Assembly: GCA_027475525.1 (NCBI GenBank)
Contig: JAMWFC010000064.1
Coordinates: 1-64,000, forward strand
Length of the DNA stretch: 64,000 nt
From: Macrolepiota albuminosa
Lineage: Eukaryota > Basidiomycota > Agaricomycetes > Agaricales > Agaricaceae
Direction: 5' to 3'
In this document: positions 23,079 to 34,962 of the stretch, one piece after another
Layout: each line of letters opens with the position of its first letter
How positions within the stretch are numbered: the first letter of the stretch is position 1
Position numbers and translations under genes: made by a program
The notes under the pieces: generated by a model
Seen by the model: only the letters and a program-made list of their open reading frames with translations
The model's database searches: none
What the model was told of the DNA's origin: nothing

Positions 23079-23176
23079 GTTATTATGATATTGTTAGTAT
23101 ATACTCTAATATACTTTGGATCTCCCTCTGCCAGCTGTGTAACTGAGCCATAGCTTCCAGAGGTTGCTCTTACAAT
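23079..23176 (-). repeat. LTR-A fragment
   Basis: The end part of LTR-A (ggatctccctctgccagctgtg...ccagaggttgctcttaca), joined on its left to the Tc1 end and on its right to another Tc1 transposase start. This is a nested-insertion scar. Confidence 0.7.
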
Positions 23177-25000
23177 TATGAAACTTATTCCTCCTACACA
23201 ATGCTATACTGTTGCTTCTCTTCTTGCTCAAGGATATTTTCTGCATTAAATTGGGGCTCAAACCTGTCTAGGGAAGTCTACTATTGGGAGGATTGGTAGA
23301 GAGTTGGAGATGGACAAGGAAAACCATCTGAAGACCATCCTGCTAAGCTTACTCCACATGATAAACAGGCTATTGTTTGAGCAATCTCAACTGGGAGACT
23401 TAATACAGCTGTCCAGGTCACCAATTTTATCAACAACATCATTTCTAACCTTGCCTCTCCCCAGACTATCTGGAATGTGTTGAAGGAGGAAGGGTATCAG
23501 TCTGCTACCAAGAAAAAAGTTCCTATGCTCAAAGCTAGACATCAACAACTATGGCTTAAATGGGCTCAGGAACAATTGGAACTGGACTATAGAAGACTGG
23601 AAAAGAGTGTTGTGAACAGATGAGATAAAGATTAACAGGATTGGATCAGATGAGAAGCAGTATGTGTGGAAGCTACGAGGAGAAGGCATTTCAGACTGAA
23701 CAGCTACACCTACTGTGAAGCATGGAGAAGGGAATAATCTCATGGTATGGGGCTATATGGTTTGGAATGGGGTAGAAAAGCTTGTAGAGATGGTGGAGAT
23801 CATAAATGCAGAGCAGTACTGTGAGATTTTGGATGATGGAGCAAAGGAGAGCTTTGAGAAGTTGGAGATGGAGGAGGGTGCCTGCTACTTTCAACAGGAC
23901 AAATTTTGGATGATGGAGCAAAGGAGAGCTTTGAGAAGTTGGAGATGGAGGAGGGTGCCTGCTACTTTCAACAGGACAACAACCTCTGTCAGGGGACTCC
24001 TCATTTCTTTCTTTCTTCACTCCTTATCTCTTCACTCTTCTTTCTTTTATTTCTTCTGACATATTTTATTTTACTATTTCTATTCTTTCAACACTATCTG
24101 TTAGTACTATTTTCAGCCCTTGAGGTGCTCTGGTTCTTTAGCTACCATTCAGACAAGTGTGGGCCCCTCAGCACCGCTTCCAGACTGATTACATAAGCCA
24201 GAGTTTGCCAGAGTTTGCCCCTTATTTGTGCAATTGTTTGTATAGGCAATTTTTGAGTTTTTAAGGTTTTGTTGTACTGTACAGTTGTTTCCCATGCTTC
24301 AGAGGCCCCAGAAGCATCCAACCTGGCATAGGGAATCCCTAGACTTGTTCTCTTTGGATCTCCCTCTGCTAGGTGAGTAGTTATCCTAATATTGTCAGTA
24401 TATATTCTAATACACTTTGCATCTCCCTTTGCTAGCTGTGTGACTGAGCCACAGCCTCTAGAGGTTGCTCTTACAATCTTAAACACAACTCCAAGAGCAC
24501 TGACAAGTGGTTTGAGAACAACAACTTTGATGTCCTTTGGTGGCCAGCCCAATTCCCTGATCTTAACCCTATTGAACATCTCTGGGAGTACCTCAAGGAA
24601 CAACTTAAGCAGTATGAAACACCTCCTCATGGTGTGCATGAATTATGGGAGAGGGTTGCCAAAGAGTGGGATGAAATACCACCAGAGGTATGCCAAAGAC
24701 TAATAGAAAGCATGCCTAGAAGGATTCAAGCAGTTATCAAGGCAAATGGAGGACATACAAAGTACTAGATACTAAAATTAGAGATGCTCAAAAAACTGTC
24801 CCAATGAGTGAATATTTTAAGATGGCCATTGCTCCATCAGTTTTGTTTCAAATTACATAAGCCTAGATTTACTTTGTAGCTACAATGCCATATATTTTAC
24901 ATGATTTAATCAGGATATTAGGTATTTCTCATTCCCTGTGCCAATGTCATCTTTCAAAAAGTATGAAACATTGGAACAGTTTTTTGAGCTACTATATCTT
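23177..25000 (+). mobile_element. Tc1/mariner element interrupted by LTR-A
   Basis: The transposase reads through several stops and frameshifts. N-terminal HTH part (MKLIPPTQCYTVASLLAQGY), then DEIKINRIGSDEKQYVWK (first Asp), FQQDN (second Asp, 23,950-23,980). After the LTR-A insertion it reads WPAQFPDLNPIEHLWEYLK and ends GGHTKY at about 24,768. The right terminus ends near 25,000 (gttttttgagctact). The left terminus has been replaced by an LTR-A fragment. A 78-bp tandem duplication (23,825-23,980) lies in the coding part. Confidence 0.87.
23987..24475 (-). mobile_element. LTR-A solo copy within Tc1
   Basis: It runs TGTCAGGGGACTCC to CTCTTACA. The flanks acctc and atctt differ only by two C/T changes, so they read as a decayed 5-bp target duplication. 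The insertion lies just after the second catalytic Asp codon region of the transposase. Confidence 0.85.
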
Positions 25001-25002
25001 AC

Positions 25003-25140
25003 TACTCCTATTCTTCCAACTCTATCTATTAGTACTGCTTCCAGCCTCTGAAATACTCTGATTCTCTAGTTATTATTCAGATAAGTGTGGCCTCTTCAAC
25101 ACTGCCCACAGATAGCTTATATAAGCACTCATTATATTTT
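25003..25140 (-). repeat. LTR-A fragment
   Basis: ctattagtactgcttccagcctctgaaatactctg and gataagtgtggcctcttcaacactg match the middle of LTR-A. It abuts the Tc1 end. Confidence 0.6.
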
Positions 25141-25619
25141 AAATTAATTTTATTGTTGCATTGTCTCTATTGAACTACTATTTATATTCATTGTTTGCTT
25201 ATTTGTAAGCTTGATATTTCAAAAATTGTAAAATATTGAGCAGTTTTTAGTTGTTTCTGCAAATAAAGATAGAAGAAGTGTCAAAAGTAGAATAAATAGT
25301 TGTTATAAGGTTACAAAATTAACTGGAAAGTTTGAATAAATATAATTCTTGCTTACAAACAACTTTCTACAAGGATGTTGCTTGTAAGGTAGCTTTTATA
25401 TTATTTGACCAGACATAGTGATTAGTTTTATTAAACTTTGCAAACTATGAGATTTATAAAATTGCCTTGCTAATAGTAGAGTAACAAAAGACTATTATTT
25501 CTTCTACATTCTTAGATTCCTGTTCTTTTTCCTTGCAATGATTCTCCTTGACTTTTTTCTCCCAACTCTATTCATTGGTACTGGTAGATATTTCCAGAGA
25601 AACAATTAAAAATAAGTTA
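25141..25619. other. AT-rich, no feature seen
   Basis: No open frame or repeat recognised with confidence. Confidence 0.3.
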
Positions 25620-27685
25620 CAGTGGTTCAAAAAAGTGTTCCAATATTTCATAGTTTTTAAAAGATAGCATTGGCATGGAAGATTGGAAGTATCTAAAATT
25701 TTAAATAAATACATAAAATACTATGGCATTATAGCTACAGACCACATCTGAGATTATATAATTTGAATCAAAACTGATCAAGTAATAGCTATTTTGAAAT
25801 ATTCACTTATTGAGACACTTTTTTGAGCATTTTTAATTTTAGTATCTAGTACTTTGTATATCCTACTGCTTGAATTTTTCTAGACATGATTCCTATTAGT
25901 CTTTGGCATACTTTTGGTGGTATTTCATCCTACTTCTTTGCAACTCTCTCTTACAATTCATACACATTATAAGGAGGTATTTTTTAGTGTTTATACCACT
26001 TCTTAAGGTACTCTCAGAGGTGTTCAATAGGGTTGAGGTCAGAAATTTGGGCTGGCCATTAGGGAACATCAAAGCTTTTGCCTTCAAATTACTTATCAGC
26101 CCTCTTGGAGTTGTGTTTGGGGTTATTGTCTTGTTGAAAGTACTGGGAACCCTCCTCCATCTCCAACTTTTCAAAGCTCATTTTGCTCCATCATCCAAAA
26201 TTTCATAGTACTGCTCTGCATCTATAATTTCCACCACCTCTATCAGTGTTCCTACTCTGTTCTAAATCATATAGCCCCTTACCATGAAATTATTCCCTCC
26301 TCCATGCTTCACAGTAGGTATATGTAAGGGCAATCTCTGGAGGCTATGGCTCAGTCATACAGCTGGCAGAGGGAGATCCAAAGTATATTAGAGTATATGC
26401 TAACAATATCATAATAACTACTAAATAGAACAAGTCTAGGGATTTTCTATGCCAGGTTGAATGCTTCTGGTGCCTCTGAAGCATGGAAAACAACTGTACA
26501 GGACAACAAAACCTTAAAAACTCAAAAATTGCCTAAACAAACAAGTGCACAAACAAGACAGGAAAATTCCAGACTTTGGACAACAAAACCTTAAAAACTC
26601 AAAAATTGCCTAAACAAACAAGTGCACAAACAAGACAGGAAAATTCCAGACTTTGGAGGTCAGAAAGGCAAACTCCAGCTTATGTAAGCAGTCTGTAAGT
26701 GATACTGAAGATGACCACAGTGTGAATGACAGTTAAAGAATCAGAGCATCTCAAGGGCTAAAAATAGTACTAATAGATAGTGTTGAAAAAATAGAAGCAG
26801 TAAAATGAGAGAATGACAGAAAAAATAAGAGAATGAATAGAGGGAGAATGAAGAGATAAAGAGTGAAAGAAGAAAGAAATGAGGAGTCCCCTGACAGTGT
26901 AGTTGTTTAGTCTGAAATGCCTTCTTCTTATAGCTTCCATATATACTGCTTCCCATTTAACTCAATCCTGTTGATCTTCGTCTTATCTGTCTACATTGTA
27001 CAACATACTTTTTCAGTCCTCCACAGTCCACTTCTGATGCTCCTGAGCCTATTTAAGTCTTATCTGTCTACATTGTACAACATACTTTTTCAGTCCTCCA
27101 CAGTCCACTTCTGATGCTCCTGAGCCTATTTAAGTCATAGTTGCCAATGTCTAGTTTTGAGCATAAAAACTCTTCTCTTTATAGCAAACCAATACTCCTT
27201 ATTCTTCACACATTCCAGACAGTCTTAGGAGAGACAGGGTTGGAAATGATGTTATTAATAAAATTTGTTGAACAATAGCCTGTTTTTTACATGGAGTAAG
27301 CTTAGCAGGATGGCTTTGAGAATAGTTTTTCTTGTTCACATCCAACTCCCTACCAATTTTCTGCCAGTTTTAGCCTCAATTTGATGCAGAGAATACCTTT
27401 TAGCAAGAAGAGAAGCAACAGCATAATATTGTGCAGAAGAAGCAACTCTTATCATGGTAATTAAAGGCCAAGATGTGGTTCAACCAACTTGAACTACTCT
27501 CAAATATATCCAAATATGGTAACATGACTCTATTTATATTTTCACATGCAACTTAGGTGTAATCTGTAGCTATAATGCCATAGTATTTTACATAATTTAT
27601 GCAAAATTTTAAGTACTTCCAATTTTCCATGCCAATGCTATTTTTTAAAAACTATAAAACATTGGGATACTTTTTTGAGCCACTA
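25620..27685 (-). mobile_element. Tc1/mariner element (minus strand) interrupted by LTR-A
   Basis: The termini cagtggttcaaaaaagtgtt (left) and atacttttttgagccacta (right) are inverted repeats flanked by TA. On the minus strand the transposase shows the N-terminal part near 27,450-27,000, a first-Asp region, and the C-terminal SLMFPNGQPKFLTSTLLNTSEST frame-decayed copy of the PDLNPIEH block near 26,030. LTR-A is inserted at 26,323-26,896. The 77-bp tandem duplication 26,981-27,134 lies in the coding part. Confidence 0.82.
26323..26896 (+). mobile_element. LTR-A solo copy within Tc1
   Basis: TGTAAGGGC to CCCCTGACA. The flanks gtata and gtgta form a 5-bp target duplication with one G/A change. 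It contains a 77-bp tandem duplication (26,501-26,654). Without it the length is 497 bp, close to the 518-bp reference. Confidence 0.88.
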
Positions 27686-27872
27686 TATATAACTTCCAAC
27701 AAGTGTTTCTCCAGAAAATTTTCCTAATTAAGCAAAATTAATAGGATTTTCCAAAGAAACACTTATTGAAAGTTATATACCCTATTTTTAACAGGTATTT
27801 CTCTAAAAATCTCTATAATTTTCCAACATGAATATAATATTATCTAGGCTACAGAAGCTAAAAAAACAATGC

Positions 27873-29287
27873 TGTTAGGAGACTCTTCATTTCTTCCCTC
27901 TTTTACTCCTTATTTCTTTTACTCTCTTTTTATTCATTTTTTTTATTTTTTCTGTCATTCTCTCACTTTACTGTTTCTATTCTTTCAGCACTATTTATTA
28001 GTACTGCTTTCAGCCTTTGAGGTGCTCTGGTTCTTTAGCCATTATTCAGACAAGTGTGGGCCCTTCAACACTGCATACAAACTACTTATATAAGCCAGAG
28101 TTTGCCAGAATTTGCCTTTTATTTGTGCAATTGTTTGTTTAGACAATTTTTTGAGTTTTCAAGATTTTTGTTGTCCTGTACAATTGTTTCCCATGCTTTA
28201 GACCCAGAAGTGTCAATCCTGGCATAGAAAATTTCTAGACTTGTTCTGTTTGGATCTTCCTCTGCCAGGTCAGTAGTTATTATGATATTGTTAGTATTGA
28301 TTCATACAAGCTATGCACATCAATGGCAGGCTTGGCATCAGCTTTGAATACCTTGCCGCACTCATTCTAAACTTGGCATGCACAATTTATCCATTTTAGG
28401 CCTTATCCAATGGCCATGCATGGCAAGCAACGGAACTAATTAATGAGAACACCAATGGCAGCCAGATGACAGCTGACAACTATGCCGTTGGCAAGCAGTG
28501 ACAGGTGGCATCAATCAATCAGCACATGGTACAGCTAGCTGACAACAATGCTTATAAATTGGAAATAATAGCATTGACTCATGACAGGCAGCTTGGCATT
28601 TTTCCTTAGTGCCTGACATCTCTTGGCACACTCTCTTAGTCAGATGGACAGCTTTCTTGTTTATTTCTAACTATTTAGTTTAATGCATGGCAATTACTTA
28701 CAATTTACCACTCTTTGATGACCCTTAGCAATTTAGTAATGGTAAACTCATTTGTACTATAAATACTTACTGTTGTTACTATTTCGTTTACACCTCAGCT
28801 CATTCTATGATTCAGATTTTTTTTTGCACTGACTAAGTTTATAGTTGCCAATTATCTGAACATCTCTAGCCTGCTTGCTGCAGTTATGTATATGAAATCT
28901 ACGTGCCTTACACCTATAGCAGGCATTGTATAGCTTAGATATTGCTTAGCTTCTAGTTTTCTTGCCACACTCCTTGCTGCAACTTACTCATATCTGCTCC
29001 TTCTTTCATCTAGGCACACTTTGTCATTAGCGCACTCTTCCTTTTAACTATTCTTACTAACTTTCATCAAATTTTGCTGTTCAACCCATTTACAACTTGT
29101 TCTCTGGAACTTGTTCAGGACTCCCTCAACACTTAGTGTGCCCAACACATTTTTCCTGGTCAGTAGCCATAAACTGTGTTTGCTACTGATCAACTTTTAG
29201 GCATTATCAGTATATACTCTAAAATATTTTGGATCTCTCTCTGCTAGTTATGTAACTGAGTCATAGCCTCCAGAAGTTACCTTTACA
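27873..29287 (-). mobile_element. LTR-A solo copy split by another LTR
   Basis: It starts tgttaggagactcttc (reference TGTCAGGGGACTCC) and ends cctttaca. It is interrupted at 28,298-29,209 by a 912-bp solo LTR of a different family. The two halves rejoin exactly across the 4-bp duplication gtat. Confidence 0.82.
28298..29209 (+). mobile_element. Solo LTR (912 bp) related to the TR-GAG element LTR
   Basis: It starts TGATTCATAC and ends GGCATTATCA. The sense ends of the 1,075-bp LTR at 47,061/50,753 are TGATGAGC...GGCGTCATCA, so the ends match apart from transitions. The target duplication gtat (28,294-28,297 and 29,210-29,213) is 4 bp, as in the TR-GAG copy. It is rich in CTTGGCA, CTTGCC and CTTAGC motifs, like that element. 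Confidence 0.75.
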
Positions 29288-29634
29288 AATGCAGTATTAT
29301 AAATGTTATAGTAAGTAATGTAATATAGTCAGAGTTCAGAAGTCAAAGAACAATTCAAACTCAAACATAGAACATTAGCACAAAGGTAGTTAGAAGATAC
29401 AGTGGCAGCCAAGACCTTTTCAACATATAATACTTTTAAACTTAATATCAAACTAAATCAAATAATTAAATTTTTCAAAATAATATAAACTGTACTCTAG
29501 CAATTGAGCTTTGATCTGTCACTAGTTTTGAGTTGCACAATAAGCTACAGCATAGGATATAACTTTTTGATATTTTTATTAGAAAGGTTTTGCTGTTAAG
29601 TATTTATAAGCCAAACATCCATTATCTAAGTACT
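29288..29634. other. AT-rich, no feature seen
   Basis: No gene or repeat recognised in this CpG-free stretch. Confidence 0.3.
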
Positions 29635-30334
29635 TGTCAGAGAACTCCTCATTTCTTCCTTTTCTCACTCCTTATCTCTTCACTCTCCCTTCATTCATTC
29701 TCTTGTTTCTTCTGACATTATTTCATTTTACTTTTTCTATTCTTTCAACACTATCTGTTAGTACTACTCTCAGTCCTTAAGGTGCTCTAGTTCTTTAGCT
29801 ACCATTCTGTAATGGAGTCATCCGTGTTCCCAGCGTCAACGACGCTATAATCGTTTAATAGAGTATTATGTAAGATAACATCTTGTTTTCACTCTAAGTA
29901 CTAGTCAATCCAATACTGCGGTCTGATTTAGCACTTGTGTGATACACACAAGATAGTTCTAACCCGTAACTCCGGTTACATTCGTGTTCCCAGCGTCAAA
30001 GACGCTATAATCGTTTAATAGAGTATTACGTAAGATAACATCTTGTTTTCACTCTAAGTACTAGTCAATCTGATACTGCGGTCTGATTTAGTACTTGTGT
30101 GTACACACAAGATAGTTCTAACCCGTAACTCCGGTTACACATTCAGACAAGTGTGGGCCCTTCAGCACAACTTTCAGACTGCTTATATAAGCCAGAGTTT
30201 GCCTTTCTGACTTCTAAAGTCCGGAGTTTTTCTGCCTTGTTTGCACAGTTGTTTGGTTAGTCAATTTTTGAGTTTTTAAGGTTCTCTCTGCCAGCTGTGT
30301 GACTGAGCCACAGCCTCTAGAGGTCGCCCTTACA
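29635..30334 (-). mobile_element. LTR-A copy with an LTR dimer inserted
   Basis: tgtcagagaactcctc to cgcccttaca. It has lost part of its middle (ttaaggtt joins ctctctgccagctgtg). At 29,808-30,139 a separate LTR pair is inserted with target duplication cattc. Confidence 0.8.
29808..30139 (-). mobile_element. LTR-LTR dimer of the 174-bp gypsy LTR family
   Basis: TGTAATGGAGTC...GGTTACA, followed at once by a second copy lacking its first 12 or so bases (period 160 bp). The blocks agtattaygtaagataaca and ctgcggtctgattta match the LTRs at 44,149 and 59,237. The perfect 5-bp target duplication cattc lies at 29,803-29,807 and 30,140-30,144. CpGs are partly kept, so it is younger than the surrounding LTR-A. 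Confidence 0.85.
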
Positions 30335-30388
30335 AGCAAGGCATTTAGAATAACTATCACTGCTGGTACTTAATTGTATTTTTTTTAG

Positions 30389-30529
30389 AAAAGAGTCAAA
30401 AAGAAACCTGTTATGCTATTTTCAATCCATCAGTTTTTAATAGAAAAAGTCTTTGAACAAAGGAACTTTGCCTTTTTATACAGTAGAAAGCTAGCCAAGA
30501 AATAGATAACAGGTTTTTTTGACTCTTTT
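30389..30529. mobile_element. Small MITE with about 30-bp inverted ends
   Basis: aaaagagtcaaaaagaaacc at the left pairs with ggtttttttgactctttt at the right. About 141 bp long and non-coding. Confidence 0.55.
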
Positions 30530-30660
30530 CCCATTAGAAACATCTTCTGGCCTCAGCAGTGTGTAGAGGACTGGAAAATGGTTTGTTGGTCAGATAAGAC
30601 TAAAATAAAGAGATTTAACTTGGATGGAAAGAGAGAGAGAAGGAAAAAAAGCTAACTCAG
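30530..30660 (+). pseudogene. Tc1/mariner transposase fragment
   Basis: VEDWKMVCWSDKTKIKR followed by FNLDG matches the first-Asp region (WSDE.KI...) of Tc1-type transposases. No more of the element can be read. Confidence 0.6.
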
Positions 30661-31300
30661 AGGAGGGTCAAGCAAATCAGGAAGTTTTAGCAGCAAAAGT
30701 AGAACAGAGAATGAATGAAGCTGGAGGGCTAAATTAGGACTGACAGGTAGAGCTTGAGAAGGAGCATCAAGGAAAATCATATAGAAGGTGACTAGAGAAG
30801 GAGTTTAAATTTTCAAATCTACCTTAGTATGCAACATGTTTTTTTTTTATCCTGAAATGTTGTCATATGACCTTCAGGTCTAAACACTGTAGTGGACTTG
30901 ATGAACTAGTGGTTTAAAGTAAGTATCCTTATTGTATATGTTGCCTGAACTTTCTGCAAGGTTGATTTTTCTTTGTGCATGTTAACTCAAACTTGCTTGT
31001 ATGAGCTCTTGCTAGCACAGCATGTCTGAGATCTATCCGTTGATATTTTTTTTCACACTGACATAGTCTATGGCTTATATAAGCATCTAGATAGATTAAC
31101 ACTCTTTGGATTTTATATCAGCAAAAATTGAAGATATTTTTTTCATATAGTACTTGGATAAATAAACAGTCTATGGATTACATGACAGCAAGAATTGAAG
31201 ACATTTTTCCCATACTAACACAGTCTACTGCTTATATGAGCATCTGAATAAATAAATAGTATTTGGATCACATGACAGCAAAAATCAGAGACATTTTATC
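30661..31300. repeat. Degenerate tandem repeats
   Basis: 31,060-31,300 holds three decayed copies of a unit with cagtctatggcttatataagcat...gacagcaaaaattgaagacatttt. 30,661-31,050 shows nothing recognisable. Confidence 0.4.
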
Positions 31301-31925
31301 TGTTGAACCTTCAGATTACCATCACTCTTCATACTATTATATGTGCTTTGGACCTCAAGGCCACCATCATCCTTTGCACCATCACACATGCTTTGGCACT
31401 TTGTCTACTTTTTTTTTTTTTTTATTATTTCATTATCCTTTTCTCTTCACATTAATGCTCCTTTTTATTGACTCTGCATATTATACTACTTATATACAAA
31501 TACTTACACATGAGTACGCTCAGCTCCTTATACAAGGCTGAGGATATGTCACACATATACACTCCTACTATATCATTGTACTGAGACATTGTATCTATAG
31601 ATTTACTTACTTACTTTGTCTTATAAGTATGATCAGAATATCAGCTGTTTATACAAGACTGAGGATTTACTTACTCACTCTGTCTTATAGTTATAGCAAG
31701 GTTTTTAATTCTAACAGGTTATTGTGTCAATTGAACACATGTCAGAATTTCCTTGCTCTATCAAACTCATCACACCTTGGGCTCTGAATTCTCAATTGAC
31801 TGCCTGATCCTATCTTCATGCAAAACGCTCTGAAATCTCTTTATCTCCCTTGTATTACTCTCAGGCAATCACATGGTAGGCTCTCTTCCTTTTGCTATCT
31901 TCCCAGCTCAACTCAACCCTTTTTC

Positions 31926-33650
31926 CATGACTTCTCTGTTGGCTAACAATGCCACATACCTGCAAATTCACCCTGACAAGCTCAACATCCACTGGCCAGC
32001 TTGAAGATTCTTTTTGATCAGGCCATCAGAGAATTCACCAAATGGTTGACCAAGCTTAAAATTTTTCTTCAGCAGAGTGGCCTCAATCATTACATCTTTG
32101 CTCTAGAAATCAAGCCAGACTGTCAGGGGACTCCTCATTTCTTCCTTCTTTCACTCTTTATTTCTTCACTTTCCTTTCATTCATTTCCTTATATTTCTTC
32201 TATCATTCTTTCATTTTGCTGTTTCTATTCTCTCAACACTATTTGTTAGTACTATTCTCAGCCTATGAGGTGCTCTGATTCTTTAGCTATCATTCAGACA
32301 AGTGTGGGCCCTTCAGCATCACCTCCAGACTGCTTATATAAGCTGAAGTTTGCCTTTCTGACTTCCAAAGTCCGGAGTTTTCCTGCCTTGTTTGCACAGT
32401 TGTTTGGTTAGTCAATTTTCAAGAGTTTGCCTTTCTGACTTCCAAAGTCCGGAGTTTTCCTGCCTTGTTTGCACAGTTGTTTGGTTAGTCAATTTTCAAG
32501 TTTTTTAAGGTTTTGTTGTACTGTACAGTTGTTTCCCATGCTTTAGAAGCCCCAGAAGCATCCAACCTGGCATAGGGAATCCCTAGACTTGTTCTCTTTG
32601 GATCTTCCTCTGCCAGGTGAGTAGTTATTATGATATTGTCAGTACATACTCTAATATACTTTGGATCTCCCTCTGCCAGCTGTGTGACTGAGCCACAGCC
32701 TCTAGAGGTTGCCCTTACACAGACCAGTTGATCATATAGCCTGACCCAAGCACTAAACCCATTGCCTATGCAAACTGGTTAAGCAACAACGACTTAATTA
32801 TTGGTGTCATCTGCGCTGCCATCTCAGATGCTGAGCAAGAAGGGCTAGTCACTGATGGTACTGCCAAGAAGTATCATAATGTGATAAAATCCAGAGCACA
32901 CCAGGAAGGGCTAATAAGCAAGTTGCCTTAATATGTGAGGCCCTATCCACCTATGTGCCTGTTTTCAAACCTGTTGATAACACTACCCAGAAGATTTGTG
33001 AACTGGTTGATCAAGCATTTGCAATAGAAACCATTGACAAAGACTTACTAAAATGCATTGCTCTACTCAATTCAATCAATGATAAGTCTCTTGAATCCAT
33101 TCAGGCTCAGGTCTCACATGGACTTGCCAACTCCACAAAGAAGAAGCCATACACTTCCAGTGATATTTGTAAACTCTTTCAGACAATCAACAGCCTTGAT
33201 ACCCTAACCAAGTCCTCCTCTGACACAGCATTGATTGCTAAGACTCCTACTTGCAACCACAACCATGGCCCTGGCTATATCTGTTGCAAACTGTGCTATG
33301 AGCTTGGACTTTCCTGCCATAGACATACCAAGCCTTGATGCACCAAACCTGGAGGAGAAATGGCTGGCAAGACTATAGAAGAGTTGAGAGCCACTTAGCA
33401 AGCTGTGCAAGGAGGAGGAAAATCTTGAAAAGCCTCTAAGACAGGAGGAGCCTCTGGCACTAATGCCAAAATCAGTGTAGCTATGAAAGGACTCAATAGA
33501 CAGGCATACCTACTCAATGCCTTGCATCTACAGAAAATCCAGATTGACACCACTAAGACCAACTCTCCTGACTTTGCCAGCATTGCTACATCTACTGACA
33601 GTTCTACATCTACTGAGTTCTTTGAATACCAGGGTTTCATGCCATAGAGG
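31926..33650 (+). pseudogene. Copia Gag, second copy (decayed, interrupted)
   Basis: It starts MTSLLANNATYLQIHPDK, broken by LTR-A (32,121-32,719, target duplication cagac), and resumes at TKPIAYANWLSNNDLIIGV. It keeps arginine where copy one has a stop, showing that the copy-one TGA is secondary. The Cys/His cluster CCKLCYELGLSCH is kept. Many stops are TGA or TAG. Confidence 0.82.
32121..32719 (-). mobile_element. LTR-A solo copy in copia Gag
   Basis: TGTCAGGGGACTCC to GCCCTTACA with the perfect target duplication cagac. It contains a 77-bp tandem duplication (32,347-32,500). Without it the length is 522 bp. Confidence 0.92.
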
Positions 33651-33699
33651 ATGACACAAATGATATTGGTGATGAGTTAAGAGTTTCCATCAACTGGAA

Positions 33700-34962
33700 C
33701 AATAGCATTACCCAAGAATGTGAAACTATACTTGCTACAACAGTCATTGCACCATTCAACTAGTCTGGATGGACAAATCTGGTATCACTCAACAAAAAAC
33801 TATTTTATCTGGATTCAGGAGTGACAATCTACATTTCACCCTGCAGATCTGACTTCAAATTACTCCAAGCTATCCCTCCACACATAATCAAAGAGATTGG
33901 GGGCTCCTCTATAGACATGATTGGAATGAGAAGGATATGCCTTCACATACAAGACCAAGCCAAAATCATGCTAAAAAACACCTTATATATACCCACCTCC
34001 ACTGTTCAACTAATTTCCGTCTTGGCACTAGTCACTGGCATAAACACCAACATAATCTTCAATAATCTTGATGTCTCAATCCTTGATAGCAACAGTGGTA
34101 CTCTTCTTGCCTCTGGCCCTCTCATTTCAGGATGTTGTCTCTACATATTAGACCTACAAGCTGCACTGGCTAAACATGCACTTACTGCCACCCAACAACC
34201 CATTAACCTAGACACTTGGTGCCAATTACCAAGTTATTGCAATCATGGCTTGCTTCAGACTTTTTCCAGGTACACTGTCCCCTTCACTTCATATGCAACC
34301 AGAGTGTGATGTTTGTATTCTTAGGAAACAAACAAAATCACCAGTTCTGAGAGTGAGGGAAGAAGTGTGTAGAGCAAATGGGAAGCTCAAGATCATGTAG
34401 ATAGATCTAGCAGGTCCAATGCATGTACAGTCAAAGACAGGCAATAGATATATTATGGAGTCAACAACTATACCAATATGTTGTGGTCTCTCCCTCTCAA
34501 ATTCAAAAGCAAAGTGTTGACAGCATTACAAGCTTGGAAAAAGGTCAGGCAACTTGAAACTGAGAAGCACATTGGCATCTACTGCACAGGCAATGATGGC
34601 AAACTCAAAAATCATTGAATACAAAAGTGGCTTAATTCTATTGGCTCACAACAGCAATTGGGAGCACTGTACATGTCACAGCACATGGGATAAGTTGAGT
34701 GCATGCACCAAACACTGCAAGGAAAGGCAAGAACAATGAGAATAGCAGCCAGATGTCCTGAGTTATTATGAGACAAGTTTTACTTGACCACGTCTCACCT
34801 TCACCAGAAGACTCTGACCAAATCCCTCAAGGTCACACTCCCTTTCAGTTGTGGTACAGGCAAATGCCAGATTACTCCTATATGTGGAAGATAGGTTGCT
34901 GAGCTTTTGTCCTCATCCAAAACCAATACAATTCTAAACTTAATGCAAGAGAAATAGAGTGC
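33700..34962 (+). pseudogene. Copia protease and integrase, second copy
   Basis: The protease motif YLDSGVTIYISPC keeps the catalytic Asp that copy one lost. LYIPTSTVQLISVLALV and the GAG-pre-integrase zinc region (CDVCILRKQTKSP) follow, then MHVQSKTGNRYIME and other integrase core pieces. Several stops and frameshifts. Truncated at 34,962. Confidence 0.82.

Larger units (their letters stand above)
31301..34962 (+). mobile_element. Second copia copy, CpG-decayed, 3' end lost
   Basis: The 5' LTR is 31,301-31,716 (TGTTGAACC...TTCTAACA), followed by the decayed primer site GGTTATTGTG. Gag, protease, GAG-pre-integrase and part of integrase are collinear with the first copia copy. The DNA has lost nearly all CpG. 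The element stops inside the integrase tail (AREIEC) at 34,962, where an LTR-A begins. RT, RNase H and the 3' LTR are absent. An LTR-A copy interrupts Gag at 32,121. Confidence 0.88.
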
